Positions 1-7,028 of a stretch of DNA of 10,748 bases are shown piece by piece. The stretch's first letter is position 1; each line of letters starts with the position of its first letter. A program made the translations under genes and the position numbers. Location: contig JAGCRE010000004.1 in NCBI GenBank assembly GCA_017964865.1, positions 1-10,748 on the forward strand, given 5' to 3'. The DNA is from Alphaproteobacteria bacterium. Lineage in GTDB: Bacteria > Pseudomonadota > Alphaproteobacteria > Rs-D84. The notes under the pieces are model-generated. The model searched no databases and had not been told where the DNA came from. It worked only from the letters and a program-made list of their open reading frames with translations.

Positions 1-363
1 CCACAGGACGTAAAAGATTTAAACGAACATCAAGTACAAGAAATATATAAAAGTGAATATTGGGATAACACGAAAATACCGCAAATAGAAAACGACAGAA
101 TACGTAATGCGGTGTTTGATATGAATGTTATGGGTGGTGCTGGAAAAGTTGTTCAAAAGGCATTAAACTCTTTTCTTGATGCAAATTTAATGGTGGATGG
201 CATTATCGGCAAAGAAACAATAAAAGCCATAAACACGATTCCAGACACAAGGGTTCAAGAATTTATGTCAATAATCAAGTCAGCCAGAATCAATTACTTG
301 CAAAATACAAAAAATTGGGAAACTGCGAAAAACGGTTGGATTAAAAGAACGAATTCATACTAA
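1..363 (+). CDS. C-terminal part of a GH108-type peptidoglycan hydrolase (muramidase), 5' end off window
   Basis: The reading frame is open from base 1 to the TAA at 361-363, giving 120 residues of a protein whose start lies outside the window. The visible part looks like the end of a glycoside hydrolase family 108 N-acetylmuramidase followed by its small peptidoglycan-binding domain (PG_binding_3 type). Residues 15-45 carry the IYKSEYWD and RIRNAVFDMNVMGGAG stretches expected around the core. Residues 50-78 (VQKALN, then VDGIIGKETIKAIN) are the binding-domain signature, and the end (SARINYL, then NGWIKRTN) matches the usual R-x-x-Y-L and GW-x-x-R close. The catalytic Glu of the family lies near the N-terminus and cannot be seen. 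Such enzymes cut the glycan strands of the cell wall; they occur in prophage lysis cassettes and as export-linked wall enzymes (TtsA/ZliS-like). Nothing phage-like follows it here. An in-frame GTG at 112 is not a credible start because homology continues upstream. Confidence 0.8.
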   Translation, partial: PQDVKDLNEHQVQEIYKSEYWDNTKIPQIENDRIRNAVFDMNVMGGAGKVVQKALNSFLDANLMVDGIIGKETIKAINTIPDTRVQEFMSIIKSARINYLQNTKNWETAKNGWIKRTNSY

Positions 364-474
364 AAAAAGAGTGTTTTTTATTGTGAATATGTTCCTTTTG
401 TGCTTTCCAAATTTTTGCCGGCTAATCACCCGACACTTTACATATAGTGCTTTCTTTTATGATTTCAAGCGGTG

Positions 475-502
475 TTGGCAAAAAAATTTAATAATGTATA
501 AT
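475..502 (+). promoter_or_regulatory. Sigma70-like promoter upstream of the lipoprotein gene
   Basis: TTGGCA at 475-480 and a perfect TATAAT at 497-502 are separated by 16 bases. This predicts a transcript starting near 509 with a leader of about 34 bases before the ATG at 543. Confidence 0.6.
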
Positions 503-507
503 TTGTT

Positions 508-535
508 TTGTTTTACTGCTTTTTTGTGGTATAAT
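508..535 (+). promoter_or_regulatory. Second candidate promoter giving a near-leaderless lipoprotein transcript
   Basis: TTGTTT at 508-513 and a perfect TATAAT at 530-535 are separated by 16 bases. Transcription would begin at about 541-543, essentially at the ATG at 543. The -35 is weak. Its -10 overlaps an alternative in-frame ATG at 534, which argues that 543 is the used start. Confidence 0.4.
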
Positions 536-542
536 GTGTGAC

Positions 543-848
543 ATGAAAAAGAATATATTGTTTTTGTTTATTGCTGCGGCTGCAATTGCGGGCTGTCGGT
601 CAAACGATGCACCGGTTGAATACGAATATGCCGAATGTATCAACTGTGATGGTGCAAATGTGGTTGAATATTCAATGCCAAACGGCAATGATTTGAAACT
701 CGAAACAGCACATCATGTGATTGAGATTCAGGCACAACCGGGCAAACAATATGATTACTATGTCTGGACGGGCGATAAAACCTATGCTGATGACCCCGAT
801 TTGGTCGTTCAAGAGGGGGTGCCGGCTGTCTTAGTACCCGAAGAATAG
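543..848 (+). CDS. Small predicted lipoprotein of unknown function
   Basis: This 101-residue protein starts MKKNILFLFIAAAAIAGC. That is a short positive N-terminus, a hydrophobic core and a lipobox I-A-G-C with the lipidated Cys at residue 18, so it should be processed by signal peptidase II and anchored in a membrane. The mature part is about 84 residues, acidic, rich in Tyr and Glu near its start (EYEYAECINCDG), with no family I can name. There is a C-x-x-C pair (residues 33-36). The upstream ATG at 534 would add only MCD and overlaps the -10 of a promoter, so 543 is preferred. No clear Shine-Dalgarno precedes either start. The last 40 bases overlap the 3' end of the convergent hydrolase gene. 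Expression seems to be independent, from one or both promoters at 475-535. Confidence 0.72.
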   Translation: MKKNILFLFIAAAAIAGCRSNDAPVEYEYAECINCDGANVVEYSMPNGNDLKLETAHHVIEIQAQPGKQYDYYVWTGDKTYADDPDLVVQEGVPAVLVPEE

Positions 849-1648
849 TCCGTTGTAATTGCGTATTTCATAAAATCTAGTATGTCATCGGGCATTGAAC
901 CGAAATTCATTTCCATCAGTAAATTATCACCTGTATCGGGGTATATTATCATTGTAACGTTCATGATGCCGTTATTACGATATGCGTTATACAGGGCCTG
1001 GCTGAAACGCGGATTGGTCGCATATGAATCACTGGCACCGCTTATCATCAATATGGGTGTATTAAATGCGACATCTGGTTTAATAGATTTTATTCCACGA
1101 AATAACGACATATAGAATTCGTGGGTGCAATTTAATTTTGAACGTCGTCTGCGTCTGCCAAAAGACAGACGATTTAATATGTTTGCGGGGGTGTTTTTAC
1201 CAAAGATTTTTGCACAACACCACGCAAAAAATTCCGCGATGTTTAATGCAAATGTTGGATATTTGCCAACGTTGGCAAGACATACACCTGCCGCGGGGCT
1301 GGTTGATTTTTGTAATATCGCCTGGGTTATAATGCCACCATATCCATATCCAAAAATTAGCACCGGCAGATTATATTTACCAATCAGGTAATTCATTATA
1401 TTTATTTGTAATTGCACAGATTTATCAAAAGAATAGGGATAATCATCGTGGCAACCACATGGTGGACGGTCGGCACCAAAAACTATATAGCCGTTTTTGT
1501 TCATAAACTTTGCGAAACGATTATATGTTTTTATATTGTCGCATATACCATGAATAATTTGAACTATGCCAATTGGCTTTTTGACATTGTCCCAAATGGC
1601 ACAAACAACCTGGATATCATTTGTAACTGTAAAAGTTTTTTCTTTCAT
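809..1648 (-). CDS. Alpha/beta-hydrolase-fold protein, probably catalytically inactive
   Basis: The 279-residue protein has the layout of monoacylglycerol-lipase-like serine hydrolases (Hydrolase_4/S33): an oxyanion-region HG at 33-34, a strand and helix with NGYIVFGAD at 52-60 where the family has Gy-V-x-x-x-D-x-RGHG, a nucleophile-elbow region at 97-105, an acid-residue region ISGASD ending at D207, and a final YPDTGDNLLME stretch at 236-246. The key residues are altered. The elbow reads G-Y-G-Y-G, with Gly102 where G-x-S-x-G needs Ser, and Asp241 sits where the catalytic His is expected. Only the acid D207 remains, so the protein is unlikely to hydrolyse esters by the usual mechanism. A run of five Arg occurs at 165-169. 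The start at 1648 has an AAGGGA Shine-Dalgarno about 10 bases upstream. It lies 83 bp downstream of the flavoprotein gene, probably in the same transcript. No signal peptide was seen, so a cytosolic location is inferred. Confidence 0.78.
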   Translation of the reverse strand: MKEKTFTVTNDIQVVCAIWDNVKKPIGIVQIIHGICDNIKTYNRFAKFMNKNGYIVFGADRPPCGCHDDYPYSFDKSVQLQINIMNYLIGKYNLPVLIFGYGYGGIITQAILQKSTSPAAGVCLANVGKYPTFALNIAEFFAWCCAKIFGKNTPANILNRLSFGRRRRRSKLNCTHEFYMSLFRGIKSIKPDVAFNTPILMISGASDSYATNPRFSQALYNAYRNNGIMNVTMIIYPDTGDNLLMEMNFGSMPDDILDFMKYAITTDYSSGTKTAGTPS

Positions 1649-1731
1649 CGTTTTTATTCCCTTTACAATGAAAGATTGTATTCATATTACATACGTTATG
1701 CGATAGGTTCGTTTTCCGCTTGTACGTGTAA

Positions 1732-2892
1732 TTAAATCGCATTGCCGGCGGTAAAACCACTTGCCCATGCCCATTGCAGGTTGAAACCGCCCAAATCACC
1801 GGCAATATCGATAACTTCACCAGCAAAATACAGACCGGAACATAATTTAGATTCCATAGTCTTGGACGATATGTCGGCGGTATCAATACCACCACGAACA
1901 ACCTCGGCTGAATCAAGCGAATAAAATTTAATGTTCGATAATGGAATAACAAAATTGTTTATTTTGTTCGCAATATCACGTATTTCCGGGTCACGCAAAT
2001 CGGCGATGCGGACAGATTTTTTATCACCACATATCCAATGGGCAATACGTTCTGGTATTTTTTCCGCTATGGCCCCAGCAAGACTCTTTTTCCCATTTTG
2101 ATGTTTATATGCGACCAGAAATTCATACATATCGGTTTGGGGCGATAAATTGATAATAATATCTTTGTCTATATCACGAACTGTTGCACGATATATGGCG
2201 GGGCCACCAATACCAGTGTGAGTGATAATCATATCATCGTTAATTGTTTTTGTGCCGATTAATACAGAAACAGACATTGATATTCCTGCTAATTCGGTTG
2301 GAAAAGCGTTTGTTTTTATTTGGCACAGGGCGGGGCGAATTGGCACAATTTTATGCCCGAATTTGTGGGCTATTTTATGTCCAATGTCTGACACCCCCAG
2401 TTTCGCAAATGATGTGCCACCCGTTGCAATAATAACTTTGTTGGATTGAAAATCACTGTTTGTTGTATGAACGATAAAATCGTTGTCTTGTTTTTCAACA
2501 TCAATGACTTTTGTGTTTGTGATAAATTGGGAATTATGAACATCCCCAATCAATGCGTTAACAACTGCGGTTGCACCGTTTTCACAAAAGTATTGACCTG
2601 GGGCTTTTTCAACAATACCAAGATTATGTTCTTGCATCCATAAAACCATATCATTTGGTGAAAATCGTGATAATGCACCACGAACAAAGTCGGGGTTTTT
2701 GCCAAAATACCGATTCACAGATGCAGCCATATTGGTAAAATTGCACCGACCACCACCAGACACCGTAACCTTGCGTGCCGGGGTGTTGCCCATATCAATA
2801 ATAGCAACACTTTTTCCATTGCGTTCGGCACATGCGGCGGCAAATAATCCAGATGCACCCGCCCCAATAATAATCACATCGTATTTTTTCAT
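1732..2892 (-). CDS. HI0933/BaiN-family FAD-dependent oxidoreductase
   Basis: This 386-residue flavoprotein is full length for the family (about 400). It opens with a Rossmann FAD-binding motif (VIIIGAGASG, residues 6-15), then the family hallmark SGGGRCNFTN (45-54), a second dinucleotide-binding ATGG (156-159), THTGIGGPA (225-233), AEVVRGGI (329-336) and the C-terminal FAD-contacting GLYFAGEVIDIAGDLGG with NLQWAWASG (353-379). The family is widespread. One member, clostridial BaiN, has been linked to bile-acid dehydroxylation, but most members, including Haemophilus HI0933 and E. coli YhiN, have no proven substrate, so the annotation should stop at a flavin oxidoreductase. It is probably cytosolic. 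The ATG at 2892 has no obvious Shine-Dalgarno. TATACT lies shortly upstream at about 2905-2910 as a possible -10, without a good -35. The strong terminator at 2931-2958 separates it from the large gene upstream. Confidence 0.9.
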   Translation of the reverse strand: MKKYDVIIIGAGASGLFAAACAERNGKSVAIIDMGNTPARKVTVSGGGRCNFTNMAASVNRYFGKNPDFVRGALSRFSPNDMVLWMQEHNLGIVEKAPGQYFCENGATAVVNALIGDVHNSQFITNTKVIDVEKQDNDFIVHTTNSDFQSNKVIIATGGTSFAKLGVSDIGHKIAHKFGHKIVPIRPALCQIKTNAFPTELAGISMSVSVLIGTKTINDDMIITHTGIGGPAIYRATVRDIDKDIIINLSPQTDMYEFLVAYKHQNGKKSLAGAIAEKIPERIAHWICGDKKSVRIADLRDPEIRDIANKINNFVIPLSNIKFYSLDSAEVVRGGIDTADISSKTMESKLCSGLYFAGEVIDIAGDLGGFNLQWAWASGFTAGNAI

Positions 2893-2930
2893 GATTATAT
2901 TTATAGTATAAAAGATTCATGGACGCAATA

Positions 2931-2958
2931 AAAACCCCAGTTTTCATAACTGGGGTTT
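2931..2958 (-). terminator. Rho-independent terminator after the large secreted-protein gene
   Basis: A perfect 11-bp inverted repeat (AAACCCCAGTT at 2932-2942 and AACTGGGGTTT at 2948-2958) surrounds a 5-base loop. On the minus strand the stem runs into a T-rich tract (GGGGTTTTTATTG). It begins 8 bases after the stop of the 1309-residue gene, so it should end that transcript before the flavoprotein gene. Confidence 0.88.
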
Positions 2959-2966
2959 ATCTGTCA

Positions 2967-5900
2967 TTAATATGGTATATATCCAGGTTTACACTTGCGT
3001 TCGCACTTTTTTGTGCCTTGGTTCCAACCAATAGATACCAACTTGTCATCGTGATCCCACATGTCTGCAAGGCAAATTGCTTCACATCTGTCGCCATTTA
3101 ATGCGAACTTTTCACCCTGGTACATACAAGACGCAATTTCGCAACCGCTGACATAACTGCTGACCGCTTGTTCGCCATTTACATACTTGTTCTTGCATTC
3201 ACCACATTGGTCTGACGAACCTGGTAACTTTTCGTCTGGATCGCTGGTGTATCCAGCATCGCAAGATGTCGCAATACATGGCCCCCATTGACCACGTGCA
3301 TCGTCCCATTCGTGTGTGCCAATACCATGTGGTAATACGCATGTCTGGTCGTCTAATACGCACGCATTTGCAGATATATGATAACCATCGGCACATTTTG
3401 ACACGTTACATGTTCCAAATGCATTTTTCGTAATATTCCATTCTAAAAATGCCTCAGTTGCATTTGGTATCATGTTTGTACAATCTTTCTTGTTTTCAAC
3501 GCATGCATAAATACTTGGGTGGAATCCATCCTTGCATGTTTTGACGATACAATTACCGTTTTCTTCGTATGTAAGTGCATTTGCATCGCGGTTGCATGGT
3601 GAACATACACCATTTTTCATTTCAAATGCACCGTGACACGCAGATTCAATGCATACCCCATTGGCTAATTCGTCTTTGTCACATGGGTTACCTGTTTCTG
3701 AAACGCCATAGAATTCACATAATTCCGGATAATTGACGGTTTCTTTGCCTGTAACCGGGTATGCTGTACCATATGTAACATTACGTTGTAAACATGTGGC
3801 ATAACAATCTTCGATCTTGGTTGCCATTATGTTTGACCCGTTCCATGTTGTAAACGCATCACCACTTGTCGGGCATTGTGTTGAACCGTCACCAACACCA
3901 CCATCGGTGCCGTCGCAATAGAATCCCGGACGACATGCAACACATTCACTGCCTTTGGCATAATATCCTGGCATACAGTTTCCAACCTCCCATATGGCTT
4001 GGATAGATGTGTTTTGTGTTGTAAACGTATTGTTAACAAACTTACCATCAGAATCAATAACGACTGTATCACCCGATTTATAAGCAGCAAATTCATATCC
4101 TGTTTTAGTGGGCAGTTGCACCAACGAATAAATCTTTTGTGTGGCACCTGCATTTGAATACCAACCATCACCATATTTCATATATATCGTTGATGGGACA
4201 CTGCTTGTTGTGGCATCATTGTCATCAAGTGTGATTTTGTAAACGTTTGGTGTCCATTGTGCGACCAATTCTTTGTCTGTTGTAAAGTTCCATGTAAATG
4301 ATGTACCAACAACATGGGTCGCTATACCGTCATCCCATCCGGCAAAAGAATACCCAGGTTTGATGCATCCGGTGTTGTTTGCGGGTGTAAATGCTGATCC
4401 ATATGTTGCGGTGTCTGGACTTGGTGCGATTCCGGTACCCAATCCGCAAGAATAGGTAACTGTATATGATGCGGGATTGCACGACGGGGTGTTGGTATGA
4501 TTGTTGACGGACGAATACCCCGGATTACATGTCGCATTATACGTGCACAGGTTATATGCAGATGCGGAAGCATTATAATAAGCCTTTGCGTTATCTACTG
4601 TGGTTGTTCCGTTTGAAATCGTCTTTGGTGTGCAGACATTGTAACATTCCGTTGGCGATTTTGCACCCTGACCACTAGTGGTTGCATTTATAGCACCCGT
4701 CAACGAACTACAAGAATACTGCTGTGTGCTTGTCGGGTCACCGTTAATTGTATCGGTGGGGCCTGGGCTCCAATATCCTTCGTCTGTCTTTACGCACTTT
4801 GTTGGGTCGGTTGGTGATTTATAATACCCGGCATTGCAATATGTAATTTCAACATCTTGGCATGAATTGTTATCATAATCACCATCGGTATCATTGTCAT
4901 GATAGCACACAACATTACCACCACCATTACCGTCTGGTAATTCTACCCCAGATGTGGTTGAATAGCACTGCGTAATACTTGTGCTGCCACTGGGCGACGC
5001 AACGGTCGTGTTTGCAACATCACTGGCCGGACATTTTAATTCACAACCTGTGTTTTCATCAAAACGTTCGATTTTTACAACTTCTTCGCCAGGGCAATAA
5101 TAGCCTGGGGTACATGAAGTATTGTCTGCTGACTTACCTGTGGTGCATTGAAACAATTCATCAACCCAACGTGCATATAATGTGACGCTTTCTGTAAACT
5201 TATAAGCCGACGGTAATACACCATTTTTATCAATAACCACTTTTCCACCTGTCGGTGCATCCCAATACCCAAAGAACACTTTATTTGTTAATGTTGGTTT
5301 TGTAATAGTTGTTATATAGTTAGTGCTGTCTTGGTCTAAAACAAAACCTGTGGCAAACTTTTCATATATCACCCCAACACCACCACTGCCGGCTGTATCA
5401 CTCAAAGTAATTGTATAAACGTTCGGGTTACACTTGGCTTCGGTTAAACTTGCTGTATAACCACTGGGACAAGAACACGGCAAAACCCACCGGCATTGTT
5501 GTTTATACTTTTTTGTATTAGCATCATTGATTTCATTAGGATAATAAACAACACCAGTAACGTTATTTAGTTCCAGTTCGCACGTTGCCAAAGGATCTTT
5601 TGTTAAATCTGGGTCAGTTGCACAATCAAATGCATGATATTGGAAACAATTTGTTATAGGCGTATCGTTTCCTAACAACGAATATGGATATTCTATGGGG
5701 CAAAGAGCACATATATTGGTGTTCTTTTCACCAAATTCATTATAAAAATCGGTTACACCAGTATAATAACGACCAACTGGGCTAAAGGTGTTTCCTTGGC
5801 AAGCCACGTTTACGTACGGGCATAGTATATCGGTTTTACATTCAGAGGAACCATAGTATTTTATACCATCAACCATAGCGGAAAAATCATAAGTTACATT

Positions 5901-6896
5901 TGAAAATTTATTACTTAACACATATTCTGGCATATCTGATGCGACTTCGTGTTCGCACAATGTTTGACATGTTGTATAACATTTGTTAATGCCTTCGGCC
6001 CCCAGGTCAGATGTGTATCCGCTTGGACATGTTTTACAAGAACTGGTGGTGGAATCATAGTATTTACCACGTGTACAATTACCGGGTGTTTGTATCCAAT
6101 GTGCGGTTAATGTTTTTGATTCGGTGTACATCCACGTAAAACCAAAATTTTCTTTCTTGATATCGTCAGTACCAGAAACAGACCAACCGTTAAAAATCCA
6201 ACCAGAACGAGAGCACGTGTTTGCTGGTGTTAATAAAACATCTGCATATGTCGCAATTTTGGCAACGGGGGGGGTTCCAGTTCCAGCACCGCATGAAAAA
6301 TTCACATTGTATGTATTGGGAACACATGAATTAATATCTGTTGTATCATTATAGTTTTCTTCACATTCCCATTTAGCATACAAGTCTATCTGACCTGTGG
6401 TGCCAAGTGGTATGTAATCAATTTCATCGCCACTAAAATTCGTATTGGCATACCATCCACTAAAATAAGAGTGTTCACGAACAATAGGACCCAAATACAC
6501 ATCTGTATCAATATCATATGTATCTGGGTTGTCTGGTCGAATTCCACCACCATTAGAATGGTATATTATATCATATTGTACGGGTTCGTATTTCCCCTGT
6601 AACGTTGTTGTTCCAGATGTAACCCCCAGCATATCAAAATCACAGGGAACATTTTGTTGATTATAAGTGATAATATGGCCGTTTACTGACCAAGATGCAA
6701 TAACACGTCCCGTTACTTCTGGGGCGGTTGGAACAGAAAATGTTCCGCCAAATTCACATGTCGTGTCGGGCATGCTGTTACCATACCCTGGATTCCAATG
6801 CAAAGTTATTATTTCTGGGTCAGCAAACGCATTTGCACCAAATGTGCATACGCATAAAAATGCCAAAAAACCCAGGAACTTGCGGATTTTTCCCAT
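2967..6896 (-). CDS. Very large secreted, cysteine-rich protein with InlB-type (Listeria-Bacteroides) repeats
   Basis: The protein has 1309 residues from the ATG at 6896, chosen because AGAGGA precedes it by 4-5 bases and a clean signal peptide follows (charged MGKIRK, hydrophobic core, cleavage at A-F-A after residue 25). An in-frame start at 7004 would put an implausible leader before the signal. The mature chain holds about six InlB-type beta repeats ending in A-x-W or similar: a degenerate one at about 28-103, then 108-176, 196-267, 494-577, 811-881 and 886-969. Between them are Cys-rich modules of the form G-x-Y-x(n)-C-x-x-C-P-x-G-Y (for example 273-294, 974-994). About 73 Cys occur in the mature chain, about 31 of them after residue 970. 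A DxDxDGDxD motif lies at 667-675. There is no LPXTG, no C-terminal transmembrane segment and no clear autotransporter barrel. Repeats of this kind serve adhesion in other surface proteins, so a surface or secreted adhesin is an inference. A terminator follows directly, so the gene is probably monocistronic. Confidence 0.88.
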   Translation of the reverse strand: MGKIRKFLGFLAFLCVCTFGANAFADPEIITLHWNPGYGNSMPDTTCEFGGTFSVPTAPEVTGRVIASWSVNGHIITYNQQNVPCDFDMLGVTSGTTTLQGKYEPVQYDIIYHSNGGGIRPDNPDTYDIDTDVYLGPIVREHSYFSGWYANTNFSGDEIDYIPLGTTGQIDLYAKWECEENYNDTTDINSCVPNTYNVNFSCGAGTGTPPVAKIATYADVLLTPANTCSRSGWIFNGWSVSGTDDIKKENFGFTWMYTESKTLTAHWIQTPGNCTRGKYYDSTTSSCKTCPSGYTSDLGAEGINKCYTTCQTLCEHEVASDMPEYVLSNKFSNVTYDFSAMVDGIKYYGSSECKTDILCPYVNVACQGNTFSPVGRYYTGVTDFYNEFGEKNTNICALCPIEYPYSLLGNDTPITNCFQYHAFDCATDPDLTKDPLATCELELNNVTGVVYYPNEINDANTKKYKQQCRWVLPCSCPSGYTASLTEAKCNPNVYTITLSDTAGSGGVGVIYEKFATGFVLDQDSTNYITTITKPTLTNKVFFGYWDAPTGGKVVIDKNGVLPSAYKFTESVTLYARWVDELFQCTTGKSADNTSCTPGYYCPGEEVVKIERFDENTGCELKCPASDVANTTVASPSGSTSITQCYSTTSGVELPDGNGGGNVVCYHDNDTDGDYDNNSCQDVEITYCNAGYYKSPTDPTKCVKTDEGYWSPGPTDTINGDPTSTQQYSCSSLTGAINATTSGQGAKSPTECYNVCTPKTISNGTTTVDNAKAYYNASASAYNLCTYNATCNPGYSSVNNHTNTPSCNPASYTVTYSCGLGTGIAPSPDTATYGSAFTPANNTGCIKPGYSFAGWDDGIATHVVGTSFTWNFTTDKELVAQWTPNVYKITLDDNDATTSSVPSTIYMKYGDGWYSNAGATQKIYSLVQLPTKTGYEFAAYKSGDTVVIDSDGKFVNNTFTTQNTSIQAIWEVGNCMPGYYAKGSECVACRPGFYCDGTDGGVGDGSTQCPTSGDAFTTWNGSNIMATKIEDCYATCLQRNVTYGTAYPVTGKETVNYPELCEFYGVSETGNPCDKDELANGVCIESACHGAFEMKNGVCSPCNRDANALTYEENGNCIVKTCKDGFHPSIYACVENKKDCTNMIPNATEAFLEWNITKNAFGTCNVSKCADGYHISANACVLDDQTCVLPHGIGTHEWDDARGQWGPCIATSCDAGYTSDPDEKLPGSSDQCGECKNKYVNGEQAVSSYVSGCEIASCMYQGEKFALNGDRCEAICLADMWDHDDKLVSIGWNQGTKKCERKCKPGYIPY
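3990..4466 (-). repeat. Tandem InlB-type repeats 5 and 6 of the large secreted protein
   Basis: Residues 811-881 (YTVTYSCGLGTG to ELVAQW) closely resemble repeat 3, including the paired Cys (C817, C844). Residues 886-969 (YKITLDDNDA to SIQAIW) resemble repeat 4, including IYMKYGDGWY and VVIDSDGKF. The pair is joined by the short linker TPNV, so the subtypes alternate along the chain. Confidence 0.72.
5166..5417 (-). repeat. InlB-type repeat 4 (long form) of the large secreted protein
   Basis: This encodes residues 494-577, from YTITLSDTAG to VTLYARW. It has an inserted IYEKFATG segment and a GKVVIDKNG turn that recur in repeat 6, marking a distinct subtype longer than repeats 2, 3 and 5. Confidence 0.7.
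6096..6575 (-). repeat. Adjacent InlB-type repeats 2 and 3 of the large secreted protein
   Basis: These encode residues 108-176 (starting YDIIYHSNGGG and ending LYAKW) and 196-267 (starting YNVNFSCGAGTG and ending LTAHW). The pattern is the InlB B-repeat one: a Y-x-I/V-x-F/Y strand, a glycine-rich turn, a central G-W/Y-x-F-x-G-W and a closing A-x-W. The second copy carries two internal Cys (C202, C228). Confidence 0.75.
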
Positions 6897-6993
6897 TTCT
6901 TCCTCTCTTTTGTAATTCATGGTAGAAAAAACACAGGGGGTTACGCAAGAAAAAAATTCACGACCATATATAAAAAGAAAACAATCAAATAAA
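6897..6993 (-). promoter_or_regulatory. 5' leader and possible promoter of the large secreted-protein gene
   Basis: Between the tRNA terminator and the ATG at 6896 lie about 97 bases. On the minus strand they contain an AT-rich TATATA at about 6966-6971 that could be a -10, without a convincing -35, and a good Shine-Dalgarno (AGAGGA) just before the ATG. The exact promoter is uncertain. Readthrough from the tRNA transcript is the alternative. Confidence 0.35.
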
Positions 6994-7014
6994 AAACACA
7001 CCAATGGTGTGTTT
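6991..7014 (-). terminator. Rho-independent terminator of the tRNA gene
   Basis: A perfect 9-bp stem (AAACACACC at 6994-7002 with GGTGTGTTT at 7006-7014) and a 3-base loop are followed on the minus strand by TTTTTTATTT. It begins 14 bases after the tRNA CCA end. Read on the plus strand the stem has no T tract, so it acts for the minus strand. Confidence 0.8.
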
Positions 7015-7028
7015 AGTATAAAATTTTG

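Noticed and set aside
112..363. A separate 83-residue gene starting at GTG 112
   Set aside because: The same frame is open to base 1 and the upstream residues fit the GH108 family, so this is only the tail of a longer protein.
363..380. A6/T6 inverted repeat after the muramidase stop as a terminator
   Set aside because: The stem would be A-T only and very weak. It might assist termination but cannot be called.
1664..1680. TACAAT-GAAAG-ATTGTA inverted repeat upstream of the hydrolase gene as an operator
   Set aside because: The arms are only 6 bp and AT-rich. On the minus strand the right arm could be a -10 (TACAAT) but no -35 fits. Chance is likely at this base composition.
4322..5272. Several short frames on both strands inside the large repeat gene
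   Set aside because: All are shadows of the long minus-strand gene; none has a ribosome binding site or domain.
6897..7004. Longer N-terminus (36 extra residues) for the large secreted protein
   Set aside because: The ATG at 6896 has the Shine-Dalgarno and is followed directly by a signal peptide. The extension would bury the signal and would run into the tRNA terminator stem.
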